Source: Halodesulfovibrio aestuarii DSM 17919 = ATCC 29578
GTDB lineage: Bacteria > Desulfobacterota > Desulfovibrionia > Desulfovibrionales > Desulfovibrionaceae
Assembly: GCF_000384815.1 (NCBI RefSeq)
Contig: NZ_ARQF01000019.1
Location: 419,189-483,188 of the forward strand
Direction of reading: 5' to 3'
DNA: 64,000 nt
Shown here: positions 38,587 through 47,932 of the stretch, in pieces
Position numbering within the stretch: the stretch's first letter is position 1
Layout: the number at the start of each line of letters is the position of its first letter
The notes under the pieces: model-generated
What the model saw: only the letters and a program-made list of their open reading frames with translations
Told to the model about the DNA's origin: nothing
Database searches by the model: none
Position numbers and translations under genes: made by a program

Positions 38587-39780
38587 ATGTCTGAACAAAA
38601 GAAAGTAGACACACCTGCAACAACAGGTGCCGATACAGATAACAGCGTAGATAATCTGCCACGCCTCAAAGAGGTTCGCAAAGAAATTGACGCAACAGAC
38701 ATTGAGCTTCTTGAATTACTCAACCGGCGGGCCTCTCTTTCTCTGGAAGTTGGCCAGCTGAAACGCGGTACACAAGATGTCGTATTTAAACCGTTCCGCG
38801 AAAAGGAAGTGCTCGATAACCTTCGTTCCAATAATCAGGGGCCTATACCTATTGAGCATCTGCGTTTTATCTACCGCGAAATATTCTCCTCCTCCCGAGC
38901 ATTGCAGCGACCTCAACGAGTTGCTTATCTCGGGCCGGAAGGAACCTTTTCCTACTTTGCAGGAGTCAAGTTTCTGGGTCGTTCGGTAGATTACATACCG
39001 CAAAAAGACCTTAATGCTGTATTCAGTGCTGTTGTTAACAAAGAATGTGAGCTGGGAGTAATCCCGCTTGAAAATTCTCTACACGGCTCAGTCGGGCAAA
39101 GTCTTGACCTTTTCATGGAGTATGATCTTTACATAAAGGCTGAACTTTTCTGCCGCATCAGCCACAGCCTGCTTACCCGTGAAAAACTGCTTGCAGATAT
39201 TCACACCGTATACTCACATCCGCAACCGTTGGGACAATGCTCCCACTGGCTACGCGCAACATTACCGAACGCGCGCATTATCCCGACAGAAAGTACCGCA
39301 GCAGCGGCGCGCCGGGTTCAGGAAGAAGAAGGTGCAGCAGCCATCGGACACGGCAGCCTTGCGGACTTACTCAAGCTAAATGTTCTTGCTGAACACATTG
39401 AAGACATGCAGGACAACTGGACACGCTTCGTCATCATCGGATCCAAGCCGAGCGACGGAGAAGGACAGGACAAAACATCCCTGCTCTTTACCGTACCGGA
39501 TAAACCGGGTGCCCTCGCAAAAGTGCTTAACATTATGGCACGCGAAGGATTAAACATGAAGAAGCTCGAATCGCGTCCGATGCGCGGCGAAAAATGGCGT
39601 TACGTCTTCTTTGTCGATATTGAAAGCGACCTTTCTACCGAAGAATACGAGCAACTTCTAACAGAATTGCATACAGAATGTCAGTCTCTGCGCATTCTTG
39701 GAAGTTACCCTGCCGGACAATATATGGACTTTACTAAAGGCAGCGATATTGCCACAGTAACGGATAAGCAGAATAAATAA
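38587..39780 (+). CDS. pheA: Bifunctional chorismate mutase/prephenate dehydratase (P-protein)
   Basis: Makes phenylpyruvate from chorismate via prephenate. The 397 residues contain an N-terminal acidic tail (1-25), AroQ chorismate mutase (about 27-110, LKEVRKEIDATDIELLELLN), prephenate dehydratase (about 112-295, catalytic TRF in NWTRFVIIG) and an ACT domain (about 298-380) with GALAKVL and ESRP, the residues that bind Phe for feedback inhibition. The ATG at 38587 is one base after the preceding stop, with AAGGA upstream; the longer frame from 38533 overlaps the previous gene and is rejected. Confidence 0.95.
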   Translation: MSEQKKVDTPATTGADTDNSVDNLPRLKEVRKEIDATDIELLELLNRRASLSLEVGQLKRGTQDVVFKPFREKEVLDNLRSNNQGPIPIEHLRFIYREIFSSSRALQRPQRVAYLGPEGTFSYFAGVKFLGRSVDYIPQKDLNAVFSAVVNKECELGVIPLENSLHGSVGQSLDLFMEYDLYIKAELFCRISHSLLTREKLLADIHTVYSHPQPLGQCSHWLRATLPNARIIPTESTAAAARRVQEEEGAAAIGHGSLADLLKLNVLAEHIEDMQDNWTRFVIIGSKPSDGEGQDKTSLLFTVPDKPGALAKVLNIMAREGLNMKKLESRPMRGEKWRYVFFVDIESDLSTEEYEQLLTELHTECQSLRILGSYPAGQYMDFTKGSDIATVTDKQNK

Positions 39781-39806
39781 TTAATAGTTAACTGGAGACA
39801 CCCCCC

Positions 39807-41129
39807 ATGATCGCTATCACCGCACCAGCTTCTAAATCAGTATCTCACCGTATGATCATCGGCGCCGCTATGGCAGCTGGAGAATCCATAGTGTCCGGAG
39901 TACTTGAAAGTGAAGATTTAGCCCGCACCATCGGTATCTTTAACGACTGCGGCGCAAGAATCTATCGGCAGGAAGCGGGCGTGTATAGCGTCACCGGTTG
40001 CTGCGGCACACCGGCGGGCGGAATAGATGAGCCTGTATCCTGTGACGTACATGAATCTGGAACAACATGCCGCCTATTAACGGCCGTTCTCGCAGCAGGG
40101 TTAGGTAAATTCCGCATCCACGGTGCGCCGCGCATGCATGAACGGCCTATAAAAGAGCTTGCAAATGCACTCTCAAGCCTTACAGTAAATGTTACATATG
40201 AAGGCGCAGAGGGGTGCCCCCCTGTAGTTTTGGACACAGACGGACTAAAAGGCAGCGAAGTTTCCATATCATTGGAAGAATCCAGTCAGTACCTCTCCGG
40301 CCTGCTGCTGGCAGCACCTTCCACACGTGGCCTGACTATTAATCTAGTCGGTAACAAAGCTGTGAGCTGGCCGTACGTGGGGCTTACGCTGGACGCAATG
40401 GAGCAGTTCGGCATCACCTTCAGCGTAGAAATGCTTGAAGATTCTGAATGGATTGAAAAAGACTGGCGCACATTTGAAACAGCTGTACCGAACAAAACCC
40501 GCTTCATTGTTAAACCAGGCATGTACCGAAATGGTTCCTACACTGTTGAAGGAGACTGGTCTAACGCATCATACTTCCTCGCAGCAGGTACGCTTGGTAC
40601 TGAGCCAGTACGCATTGCCAATCTTCATGCGAATTCCTTGCAAGGTGACAAAGCGATGTTCACTATACTACAGCAGATGGGTGCCACTCTTGAAATAAAT
40701 GACAAAAATGTCATTGTTCATCCTTCCAAATTGAAAGGAATTGATGTAGACATGGGGAACTGCCCAGACTTAGTTCCGACAGTTGCCGCACTTGCAGCAT
40801 ACGCAGAAGGTAGCACTACCATCCGCAACGTAGCGCATTTGCGGATTAAAGAGTGTGACCGTCTTGCCGCACCGGCAACAGAATTACGTAAAGCCGGTAT
40901 CGACACTGAAGTCACAGAAGACGGAATAATTATCCGTCCTGATAGAAAAGCTATTACAGCGCCTGAAGGCACTGTATTTAAAACCTACAACGACCACCGT
41001 ATGGCAATGAGTCTTTCATTACTCCAGTTCGCGCTCGGTGACATTGAGCTTGATAACAAAGCCTGTGTTTCTAAATCCTTCCCGACCTTCTGGGAAGAGT
41101 GGGAGAAAGTTTCACCATGCAGGAGATAG
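39807..41129 (+). CDS. aroA: 3-Phosphoshikimate 1-carboxyvinyltransferase (EPSP synthase)
   Basis: Joins shikimate 3-phosphate and phosphoenolpyruvate. 440 residues in two similar domains. Family motifs: N-terminal PASKSVSHRM, ESGTTCRLLTA near residue 80, HLRIKECDRLAA near 345 and TYNDHRMAMSL near 392. The N-terminus is short, starting only 8 residues before the first Lys of the active site. GGAG lies 9-10 bases before the ATG. The 3' end overlaps tyrA by 13 bases. Confidence 0.96.
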   Translation: MIAITAPASKSVSHRMIIGAAMAAGESIVSGVLESEDLARTIGIFNDCGARIYRQEAGVYSVTGCCGTPAGGIDEPVSCDVHESGTTCRLLTAVLAAGLGKFRIHGAPRMHERPIKELANALSSLTVNVTYEGAEGCPPVVLDTDGLKGSEVSISLEESSQYLSGLLLAAPSTRGLTINLVGNKAVSWPYVGLTLDAMEQFGITFSVEMLEDSEWIEKDWRTFETAVPNKTRFIVKPGMYRNGSYTVEGDWSNASYFLAAGTLGTEPVRIANLHANSLQGDKAMFTILQQMGATLEINDKNVIVHPSKLKGIDVDMGNCPDLVPTVAALAAYAEGSTTIRNVAHLRIKECDRLAAPATELRKAGIDTEVTEDGIIIRPDRKAITAPEGTVFKTYNDHRMAMSLSLLQFALGDIELDNKACVSKSFPTFWEEWEKVSPCRR

Positions 41130-41908
41130 ACTTTACGCTCAAAAAAGTTGCCGTTGTAGGAGCTACAGGGAAAATGGGAGCCATGTTTTGCCCCCGCTTT
41201 TCCAAAGCTGGTCTGGAAGTAGCAGAAATTGACCAGCCGTTAACAGACGAAGTGTTAGAGGCAGGAATTACAGATGCACAAATAGTGCTGGTATGTGTTC
41301 CGGCAGCCGTATTTAACGATGTTGTGAAGCGCGTTACCGCGCATATGAAGCCGCCACAGATTTTGGCGGATATTACTTCAGTAAAGGTTCAACCCATGAT
41401 GCAGATGCAGAAAGCATACACAGGTCCCGTTGTGGGGACACATCCTCTCTTCGGCCCAGAGCCGAAGGCTGATGATGTACGTGTTGCAATTACGCCTTCC
41501 GAAGGCTGTGATGCAGACTCTGCACACATGGTTGAAGAACTCTTCACACGTATCGGCTGTGAGCCGTTCTGTTCTTCAGCAGAAGAGCATGACAAAGCTG
41601 CTGCACTCATCCAAAGTTTAAATTTCGTTACGTCTGTTTCTTATCTTGCCCTTCTGGCAGATAAGGAAAACGTAATGCCGTACCTTACGCCGTCTTTTGA
41701 ACGCCGCCTGAAAGCTGCCGAAAAAATGATCACCAAAGATGCAGAACTCTTTGAAGGCTTATTTGAAGCAAACCCAAGCTCTCAGGATGCTGTGCGCTCC
41801 TATCGTTCTATCCTTAATATTGCTGCTGGTGGCGACATCAACGTTATCGTTGAGCGCGCTCTATGGTGGTGGCGATTTACGGATTCCTCAGGAGAAGTGC
41901 ATCAATAG
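41117..41908 (+). CDS. tyrA: Prephenate dehydrogenase; C-terminus doubles as Trp leader peptide (predicted)
   Basis: Oxidatively decarboxylates prephenate to 4-hydroxyphenylpyruvate for tyrosine. The 263-residue monofunctional enzyme has the NAD motif VVGATGKMGAMF near residue 12 and GTHPLFGPEP near 110, and no ACT or chorismate mutase domain. The ATG at 41117 follows GGGAGAAAG and overlaps aroA; a GTG at 41099 is possible. Unusual: the tail ends in WWWRFTDSSGEVHQ. Three consecutive TGG codons (41864-41872) precede a stop at 41906 that lies just before a strong terminator, and the bases between pair with that terminator. This suggests the tail acts in attenuation of trpE. Confidence 0.9.
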   Translation: MQEIDFTLKKVAVVGATGKMGAMFCPRFSKAGLEVAEIDQPLTDEVLEAGITDAQIVLVCVPAAVFNDVVKRVTAHMKPPQILADITSVKVQPMMQMQKAYTGPVVGTHPLFGPEPKADDVRVAITPSEGCDADSAHMVEELFTRIGCEPFCSSAEEHDKAAALIQSLNFVTSVSYLALLADKENVMPYLTPSFERRLKAAEKMITKDAELFEGLFEANPSSQDAVRSYRSILNIAAGGDINVIVERALWWWRFTDSSGEVHQ

Positions 41909-41957
41909 CTCCGTATTGTACCCTTCGTGCTTACACAAGTACAAAGCCGCACTTCTC
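41892..41957 (+). promoter_or_regulatory. Antiterminator of the tyrA-trpE attenuator
   Basis: GAGAAGTGC (41892-41900, inside tyrA) is exactly complementary to GCACTTCTC (41949-41957), the 5' arm and loop base of the terminator. TTGTAC/GTACAA (41916-41921 with 41939-41944) adds 6 bp inside. The 5' strand starts 19 bases after the last of three Trp codons. Confidence 0.75.
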
Positions 41958-41978
41958 ATAAGAAGTGCGGCTTTTTTT
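41943..41978 (+). terminator. Attenuator terminator before trpE
   Basis: A perfect 14-bp stem (AAAGCCGCACTTCT 41943-41956, complement 41961-41974, loop CATA) with a T run to 41978. It sits 35 bases after the tyrA stop and 38 before trpE. Confidence 0.95.
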
Positions 41979-42016
41979 ATGACCCTATCAACACACTAAA
42001 CGAGAGAACAAATGCC

Positions 42017-43432
42017 ATGAAAATCAAGTTACAACAGACTGGCCAATGGTTGGCAGCAGACATTCAGACCCCCATAAGCCTCTTCCTGGGACTCGTCGGA
42101 ACCAGTCAGGGATTTCTTCTTGAAAGTGCGGAAGTTGACGGCAGACGGGGCAGATATAGTGTTATCGGCTTTAACCTGCTTCTTCGTCTCGGCTGTAAAA
42201 ACGGCAAACTGGAAGTAGCGTCCCGCGACAGCAGACTCAACGAGCTGAAAGAATACGAAGGGATGGACTTTATCGAAGGTGCCCGCAAGGTGATGGAAGC
42301 CATCCACATTGAGCCACAAGACGATATGAAAGAGCTCCCCGCTATTGCCCGCGGATTGTTTGGTTACTTCGGCTACACAACAATCGGCATGTTTGAAAAA
42401 AAATTAGAAGAAGTACTGCCACCGGAAAACAGCGATGCATGCCTTATGCTGCCCGGCACAATTGTTCTCTTTGATCACCTTTACAATAAGCTTTGCATGC
42501 TCAACCTCGCGGATAACCTTCCCGTCAAGATGGATCGAGCAGCGGTTGAACGCACACCGGAAGCACCTTGCATTGGCGAAGTAACCACCATACCGGACAA
42601 GGCTTCCTACATGCGCAACGTGCAGAAGGTACAGGAACAGCTACGGCAGGGTGAGGCCATTCAGGTTGTAGTATCAACCCGTTTTCAGGCTTCATTCGAA
42701 GGTGATCCTTTTGTTCTCTATCGCAGATTACGACAAATTAACCCGTCACCATACATGTTCTTCATGCGTCTTTCACACATCACGCTCATCGGCTCTTCAC
42801 CGGAGACAATGGTACGATGCCAGAACAACGTAGTGGAAGTCTGCCCTATCGCCGGCACACGTCCACGAGGCGCAACAGATGCTGAGGATGCACAGCTGGC
42901 AGAAGATCTTCTTGCCGATCCGAAAGAACGCGCAGAACACGTAATGCTCGTAGACCTTGGACGAAACGACGTGGGACGCATCGCCGAAGCCGGCACAGTG
43001 TCCGTAGACAAATTTATGCAAGTCGAACGATTCAGCCATGTAATGCACATGACTTCATACGTGAAAGCACAACTTAAAAAGGGATATGATGCTCTCGACG
43101 TACTCGGAGCAACGTTCCCCGCAGGAACCGTAAGCGGCGCACCAAAGATTCGCGCCATCGAAATTATTGGAGAAACAGAAGCAGTCTCCCGAGGCGCCTA
43201 CGCAGGAACCATCGGCTGGCTCGGTCTGGATAAGGAGTCCGTGAACCTCGATACCGGTATTCTTATCCGCACAATGTGGGTCAAAGACAACACTGTCCAA
43301 TGGCAGTGCGGTGCGGGCATCGTTCATGACTCCATTCCTGAAAAGGAATGGGAAGAATGTCAGAACAAAGGCCGCGTACTCAAAGTGACTCTGAACGCCA
43401 CAGGCCAAGCCGACGTTTTTGCAGGGCGATAA
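42017..43432 (+). CDS. trpE: Anthranilate synthase component I
   Basis: Converts chorismate and ammonia from TrpG to anthranilate. 471 residues; the N-terminal regulatory motif LLESAEV, known to bind tryptophan, is present near residue 35, and the catalytic region has AGTRPRG near 280, DLGRNDVGR near 315 and FPAGTVSGAPK near 368. The start is the ATG at 42017, with GAGAG 10 bases upstream; a longer frame from 41927 would read through the terminator hairpin. An out-of-frame ATG-Pro-stop (42012-42020) overlaps the start. A 169-base spacer follows before trpG. Confidence 0.95.
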   Translation: MKIKLQQTGQWLAADIQTPISLFLGLVGTSQGFLLESAEVDGRRGRYSVIGFNLLLRLGCKNGKLEVASRDSRLNELKEYEGMDFIEGARKVMEAIHIEPQDDMKELPAIARGLFGYFGYTTIGMFEKKLEEVLPPENSDACLMLPGTIVLFDHLYNKLCMLNLADNLPVKMDRAAVERTPEAPCIGEVTTIPDKASYMRNVQKVQEQLRQGEAIQVVVSTRFQASFEGDPFVLYRRLRQINPSPYMFFMRLSHITLIGSSPETMVRCQNNVVEVCPIAGTRPRGATDAEDAQLAEDLLADPKERAEHVMLVDLGRNDVGRIAEAGTVSVDKFMQVERFSHVMHMTSYVKAQLKKGYDALDVLGATFPAGTVSGAPKIRAIEIIGETEAVSRGAYAGTIGWLGLDKESVNLDTGILIRTMWVKDNTVQWQCGAGIVHDSIPEKEWEECQNKGRVLKVTLNATGQADVFAGR

Positions 43433-43601
43433 TTAGACAATTTATTATTTCGCCTCCGGTGGTTGGAGGAAACCTTTTTTACGAGAGGTTCTCCCTCAGC
43501 TCTCCTTCCTAAAAATTTTATTTGCGAAACAGTTTCATCCACACAAAACATCACGGCTAAAGCCCCATGTGGATACCAAACAGACTCGCAATGGAGATAG
43601 T
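43433..43601 (+). promoter_or_regulatory. trpE-trpG spacer with alternative hairpins
   Basis: CCTCC...GGAGG, GGTT...AACC followed by six T, and AACCT...AGGTT all share bases between about 43452 and 43494, so they exclude each other. A weak terminator or attenuator is possible. No leader peptide is visible. Confidence 0.3.
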
Positions 43602-44195
43602 ATGTTTCTTCTTATTGATAATTACGATTCCTTTACCTTTAACTTGGTGCAGGCATTCCAGAAAACCGGACGATATCCACACGTTGTCCGCAATGATGAT
43701 CCTGAATTGTTGGAGCTTGCAGCAAGCGGAAAACTAGAGATGGTGTGTATCTCCCCCGGGCCGGGAAAACCGGAAAATGCAGGGCTGTGCCTAGAATTTT
43801 TAGCTCTGCTCCCTAAAGAAGTCCCCGTTCTGGGGGTTTGTTTAGGACATCAGGTTCTAGCCCATTTTGCAGGAGCCACTGTGGATGTTGCTCCGCGCAT
43901 TATGCACGGGAAACATTCGAACATTGACCATACAGGCGAAGGGCTTTTTGAGGGAATAGCATCCCCAATGCAGGTAGCGCGCTACCATTCACTGATTATT
44001 ACAAAAAATGAAGACACATTAATTGTTCCAACGTCCTCCACACAGACACCGGACGGCGAAGAGGAGATTATGAGCATAAAATATGCTGACCGCCCTTGGG
44101 TTGGTGTCCAGTTTCATCCCGAATCAATTCTGACACCAGAAGGTGAAACGATGCTGAAAAACTTTCCAGACAAAGTTTTAGTAAAAAGCTCATAA
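43602..44195 (+). CDS. trpG: Anthranilate synthase component II (glutamine amidotransferase)
   Basis: Supplies ammonia from glutamine to TrpE. 197-residue class I amidotransferase: LLIDNYDSFTFNL start, oxyanion segment SPGPGKPENAG near residue 52, nucleophile Cys in GVCLGHQ near 79 and the His-Glu pair in QFHPES near 172. The ATG at 43602 follows GGAGA; the frame from 43569 lacks a ribosome site. Could also serve aminodeoxychorismate synthase, as in some bacteria, but the trp context is clear. Confidence 0.94.
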   Translation: MFLLIDNYDSFTFNLVQAFQKTGRYPHVVRNDDPELLELAASGKLEMVCISPGPGKPENAGLCLEFLALLPKEVPVLGVCLGHQVLAHFAGATVDVAPRIMHGKHSNIDHTGEGLFEGIASPMQVARYHSLIITKNEDTLIVPTSSTQTPDGEEEIMSIKYADRPWVGVQFHPESILTPEGETMLKNFPDKVLVKSS

Positions 44196-44276
44196 TCTCC
44201 TCTCCCCAAAAGGTCTGTAACACAACGACCAAGGGATTCTTTTAAGCAACAGGAGTCCCTCATAGGAGGTACCATA

Positions 44277-45290
44277 ATGGATAAAAGGAACAAGAAAATG
44301 AATACGACACAGATATTAGAACAGTTGGCGGACGGAAAACATCTGAACGGAGATGTCGCTCACTGCGTCTTTACCGAATTGATGGACGGCAAAATGACAT
44401 CCGGTCAGGCAGGCTCTTTATTGATGGGGTTACGCCAGAAAGGCGAAACTGCAGAAGAGATTCATGCTGCGGTGCGTGTTTGTCTTGAACGTGCCAAACC
44501 TGTTGAAGCAATTGAAGGCGCAACTATCGATCTGGTTGGCACAGGCGGCGATGGTAAGCATTCTTTTAACTGTTCCACAGCCACAGCGCTTACACTTGCG
44601 GGGATGGGCTATACGGTAACAAAGCATGGTAACCGCGCAGTGTCTTCATCATGCGGCAGCGCAGATGCTGTTGAAGGTCTTGGGCTACCGCTCCGTTTGT
44701 TACCGGAAGAGATTCCTGCAGAGCTTGCAAAACGCAACTTCGCTTTCTTGTTCGCACCTGATTATCACCCTGCATTCAAGCACGTAATGCCGGTTCGCAA
44801 AGAACTTGGGTACCGCACCCTGTTTAACCTGCTCGGCCCGCTGCTTAACCCAGCCCGTCCAACCCATATGCTGCTTGGTGTTGCTAAACCGGAGTTTATG
44901 GAAATTATGGCAGAAGTACTGGCGCAGGCCGGTGTTGAGCGTGCAGCGGTTGTCCATGGCGCAGGTGGATATGATGAACTAACCACAAACGGTATAGCGA
45001 AAGTGATTTTCGTAGAAAACGGAACTATCCGTCACGCGGAGCTTGATCCGGCAGAGTTTGGATTTGAACCATGTGCAGAAGATGATCTTGCAGTTCAAGG
45101 GAAAGAGGAAGGATTAGCAGTGCTACACGAGTTACTGGAAGGGAAAGGCCCAAAAGCGATGCAGGATATGCTGGCATTGAACACAGGCATGGCATTGCAC
45201 CTTATTACTAATGAACCACTTAAAACCTGTATGGAACGCGCACGCGAAGCCGTTGCGGCAGGAGTCGGAAGGAAAGTCCTCGATGCTTAA
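44277..45290 (+). CDS. trpD: Anthranilate phosphoribosyltransferase
   Basis: Transfers phosphoribose from PRPP to anthranilate. 337 residues with the PRPP motif DLVGTGGDGKHSFN near residue 82 and KHGNRAVSSSCGSADAVE near 115. AGGAGGT lies 6 bases before the ATG at 44277, deciding for this start over a later Met. The 3' end overlaps trpC by 8 bases. A small stem (GGGATTC with GAGTCCC) lies in the spacer before it. Confidence 0.96.
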   Translation: MDKRNKKMNTTQILEQLADGKHLNGDVAHCVFTELMDGKMTSGQAGSLLMGLRQKGETAEEIHAAVRVCLERAKPVEAIEGATIDLVGTGGDGKHSFNCSTATALTLAGMGYTVTKHGNRAVSSSCGSADAVEGLGLPLRLLPEEIPAELAKRNFAFLFAPDYHPAFKHVMPVRKELGYRTLFNLLGPLLNPARPTHMLLGVAKPEFMEIMAEVLAQAGVERAAVVHGAGGYDELTTNGIAKVIFVENGTIRHAELDPAEFGFEPCAEDDLAVQGKEEGLAVLHELLEGKGPKAMQDMLALNTGMALHLITNEPLKTCMERAREAVAAGVGRKVLDA

Positions 45291-46044
45291 TAAGTTTCTT
45301 GCAGCGAAGCATGCTGAAATAGCACGACTTGTTCAATTGAATAACAATAATGCGTTGCCAGCGGCCTACAAAGGTGAACGTATCCCATTTGCTGCTACGT
45401 TGCGTGCAAACAAACTGGCCTGCATTGCTGAATATAAACGTGCTTCTCCTTCCCGTGGTGATATTGCACCACACCTTTCTCCTGAAGATGTAGCAGAGCA
45501 ATATGCAAAAGCAGGAGCAACAGCACTTTCAGTGCTAACTGAAGAAAAGTACTTTAAAGGTAAGCTTGAGTACTTAGAACGTATGCAGTTTGTTGGCCTA
45601 CCAATGTTACGCAAGGATTTTATTGTACATCCTTTGCAAGTTATTGAGACAGCATCTACACCCGCATCCGCTCAGCTGCTCATTGCGCGTATGTTTAATT
45701 CACCAGCAGAAATTGCTGAATTAATTGAACTTGGAGCATCGTTTGGAATTGAAAGTGTCGTAGAGGTCTTCAACCACACGGACCTTGTTCTCGCCAGACT
45801 TGCTAACGCTACAATAATTCAGGTAAACAATAGAAATCTAGACACCTTGGAAACAGACCTTGCTATATGCAAGCGTATGATTCCTCACCGCAGAACTGCC
45901 GAAGTATGGATAGCGGCCAGCGGTATTTCGTCGTCAACACAACGACGCCAAGTTGAAGCGGCGGGATACGATGCAATGCTGGTCGGCACAGCCCTTATGC
46001 AGGATGGAGAACCGCAAAAGGCGCTTACTCGCCTACTCGAATAA
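45283..46044 (+). CDS. trpC: Indole-3-glycerol phosphate synthase
   Basis: Closes the indole ring from CdRP. 253-residue TIM barrel with CIAEYKRASPSRG near residue 47, LRKDFIVHPLQV near 109, and the phosphate-binding end SGIS and VGTALM. The ATG at 45283 lies inside the trpD end with GGAAGGA upstream, so translation is coupled. It is not fused to TrpF, unlike in enterics. Confidence 0.95.
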   Translation: MLNKFLAAKHAEIARLVQLNNNNALPAAYKGERIPFAATLRANKLACIAEYKRASPSRGDIAPHLSPEDVAEQYAKAGATALSVLTEEKYFKGKLEYLERMQFVGLPMLRKDFIVHPLQVIETASTPASAQLLIARMFNSPAEIAELIELGASFGIESVVEVFNHTDLVLARLANATIIQVNNRNLDTLETDLAICKRMIPHRRTAEVWIAASGISSSTQRRQVEAAGYDAMLVGTALMQDGEPQKALTRLLE

Positions 46045-46061
46045 CCTCAAGGAGAGCATTT

Positions 46062-46700
46062 ATGGCGCACAAAGAATCCTTTGTGAAAGTATGTGGCATT
46101 ACCACACAGCAGGATGCAGATTTATGCATCAAACTGGGCGCAGATCTCATCGGGTTTATCTTTGATGAAAAAAGCCCCAGAGCTATGACAGTGGAAAAGG
46201 TAAAAGCCATTGAGACAGAAGACGTCATGCGCGTCGGTGTTTTTACGCACCAGACAGCAGACGAAGTGCGTCTAATAATGCAGCGGGCAAAACTACATCT
46301 TGCTCAACTTCATAATGATCAGGACACAAAATTTGCGGCCAGAGTTGGCAAGCAGAAGGTAATGAAAGTGTTCTGGCCTGCCCGCTACGAAACACGGGAA
46401 GAGCTTGAGGCTGAAATGAAAAAGTTTGTGGATTGCTCACGTTTTTTCCTTATGGACGCCGGAACATCCGGCGGCGGACACGGCAAAGCACAGGACTGGG
46501 GCTTCCTTAACGGACTGCGCGGATACAAAACATGGTTTGTCGCAGGCGGTATTGGCCCGGATAACGTAACAGAAGTGCTCAAAGGGTGCGCCCCCTGCGG
46601 CATCGACGTCAATTCAGGTGTAGAATCTGAACCGGGTAAAAAAGATCCGGAAAAGCTGCGAATCGTTATGGAGGCGCTCAGCGCCCCCATATTACCATAA
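46062..46700 (+). CDS. trpF: Phosphoribosylanthranilate isomerase
   Basis: Amadori rearrangement of PRA to CdRP. 212 residues; the catalytic Cys is in VKVCGIT at the N-terminus, the general acid Asp in FFLMDAGTSGGGHG near residue 128, and the phosphate loop is FVAGGIGPDNV near 163. It starts 17 bases after trpC behind AAGGAGAG. The order trpC-trpF as separate genes is retained from the D. vulgaris operon. Confidence 0.94.
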   Translation: MAHKESFVKVCGITTQQDADLCIKLGADLIGFIFDEKSPRAMTVEKVKAIETEDVMRVGVFTHQTADEVRLIMQRAKLHLAQLHNDQDTKFAARVGKQKVMKVFWPARYETREELEAEMKKFVDCSRFFLMDAGTSGGGHGKAQDWGFLNGLRGYKTWFVAGGIGPDNVTEVLKGCAPCGIDVNSGVESEPGKKDPEKLRIVMEALSAPILP

Positions 46701-46744
46701 ATTTCAAAAGTCTTTGGCGTAAGACTACGGAAAGAGAGAATATC

Positions 46745-47920
46745 ATGAATAAAGGATACTTCGGCAAGTTTGGTGGTCAATATGTAGCGGAACTTCTTAT
46801 TCCGCCCCTTAAAGAACTGGAACATGCTTTAAAGCATATTGTGCCTACAGAGGCGTTTCAGAAAGAGTTTTCAGATTACCTCAAAAACTATGTGGGACGT
46901 GAAAGCCCTCTTACTCATTGCCCCACTCTTTCAAAAGATTTGGGCTTTAACCTGTACCTCAAACGTGAAGACTTAAACCATACAGGTTCTCACAAGATTA
47001 ACAACGTGCTTGGTCAGGCACTGTTAGCAAAGCATATGGGTAAAAAAGCTCTGCTCACTGAAACCGGTGCAGGCATGAACGGTGTTGCAACTGCAACCGC
47101 TGCCCGTGCTCTCGGTATGGATTGTATTGTTTTTATGGGAGCTGTCGATGTGGAAAGACAATCCCATAACGTACGCCGCATGAAACTACTCGGAGCAACC
47201 GTTGTTCCTGTTGAGTCAGGTTCCAAAACGTTGAAAGACGCTATTAACGAAGCACTCCGCTTCTGGATTAAAGAGCAGGCTACCTACCACTACTGCTTTG
47301 GCACTGCTGCTGGGCCACATCCGTTTCCAACCCTTGTGCGTGAATTCCAGTCTGTTGTTGGCAAGGAAGCCCGCAGACAGATCCTTGAACGCACCGGAGC
47401 ACTGCCACATTCCGTTATTGCCTGCGTAGGTGGTGGTTCCAACGCTATCGGCATCTTTTCCGGATTCATTGATGATCCTGAAGTTCAGCTTATCGGCGTA
47501 GAAGCAGCAGGTACCGGCGAAGAAGGCTGCACGAACTCTGCTCCGATTTGTCTTGGAACAGATGGAATTCTGCACGGCCAAAGAACCATGCTCCTTCAGG
47601 ACGATGACGGTCAAATTCTTCCATCCCATTCCATTGCGGGTGGACTTGATTACCCGGGCGTAGGCCCTGAACACGCGCATCTGAACGACTGTGGTCGCGC
47701 AATTTACGTAAAAGTTAATGACTGCCAAGCATTAAATGCATTCAAGGCACTCACCCGTGCTGAAGGCATTATTCCAGCACTGGAAAGTTCTCATGCCGTT
47801 GCGTACGTGCTTGAAAACAAAGATGAATTCCCGAAAGACTGCAATGTTATTGTTAACCTTTCAGGACGCGGTGACAAAGATATGGATATTGTTGAACAAT
47901 GTACCGAGCTGTTTGATTAA
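46745..47920 (+). CDS. trpB: Tryptophan synthase beta chain
   Basis: PLP enzyme joining indole and serine. 391 residues of the standard TrpB1 type. PLP Lys in the HTGSHKINN motif near residue 82; the catalytic Glu in ETGAGMNGVA near 105; the phosphate-binding GGGSNAIG near 227; and the C-terminal SGRGDKDMD. GAGAGA precedes the ATG. It forms the alpha-beta complex with the product of the next gene, 12 bases away. Confidence 0.97.
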   Translation: MNKGYFGKFGGQYVAELLIPPLKELEHALKHIVPTEAFQKEFSDYLKNYVGRESPLTHCPTLSKDLGFNLYLKREDLNHTGSHKINNVLGQALLAKHMGKKALLTETGAGMNGVATATAARALGMDCIVFMGAVDVERQSHNVRRMKLLGATVVPVESGSKTLKDAINEALRFWIKEQATYHYCFGTAAGPHPFPTLVREFQSVVGKEARRQILERTGALPHSVIACVGGGSNAIGIFSGFIDDPEVQLIGVEAAGTGEEGCTNSAPICLGTDGILHGQRTMLLQDDDGQILPSHSIAGGLDYPGVGPEHAHLNDCGRAIYVKVNDCQALNAFKALTRAEGIIPALESSHAVAYVLENKDEFPKDCNVIVNLSGRGDKDMDIVEQCTELFD

Positions 47921-47932
47921 GAGGGGGCAGTC

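Noticed and set aside
41927..42016. Upstream extension of trpE to 41927
   Set aside because: It would translate through the terminator hairpin and T run; the ATG at 42017 matches the family N-terminus.
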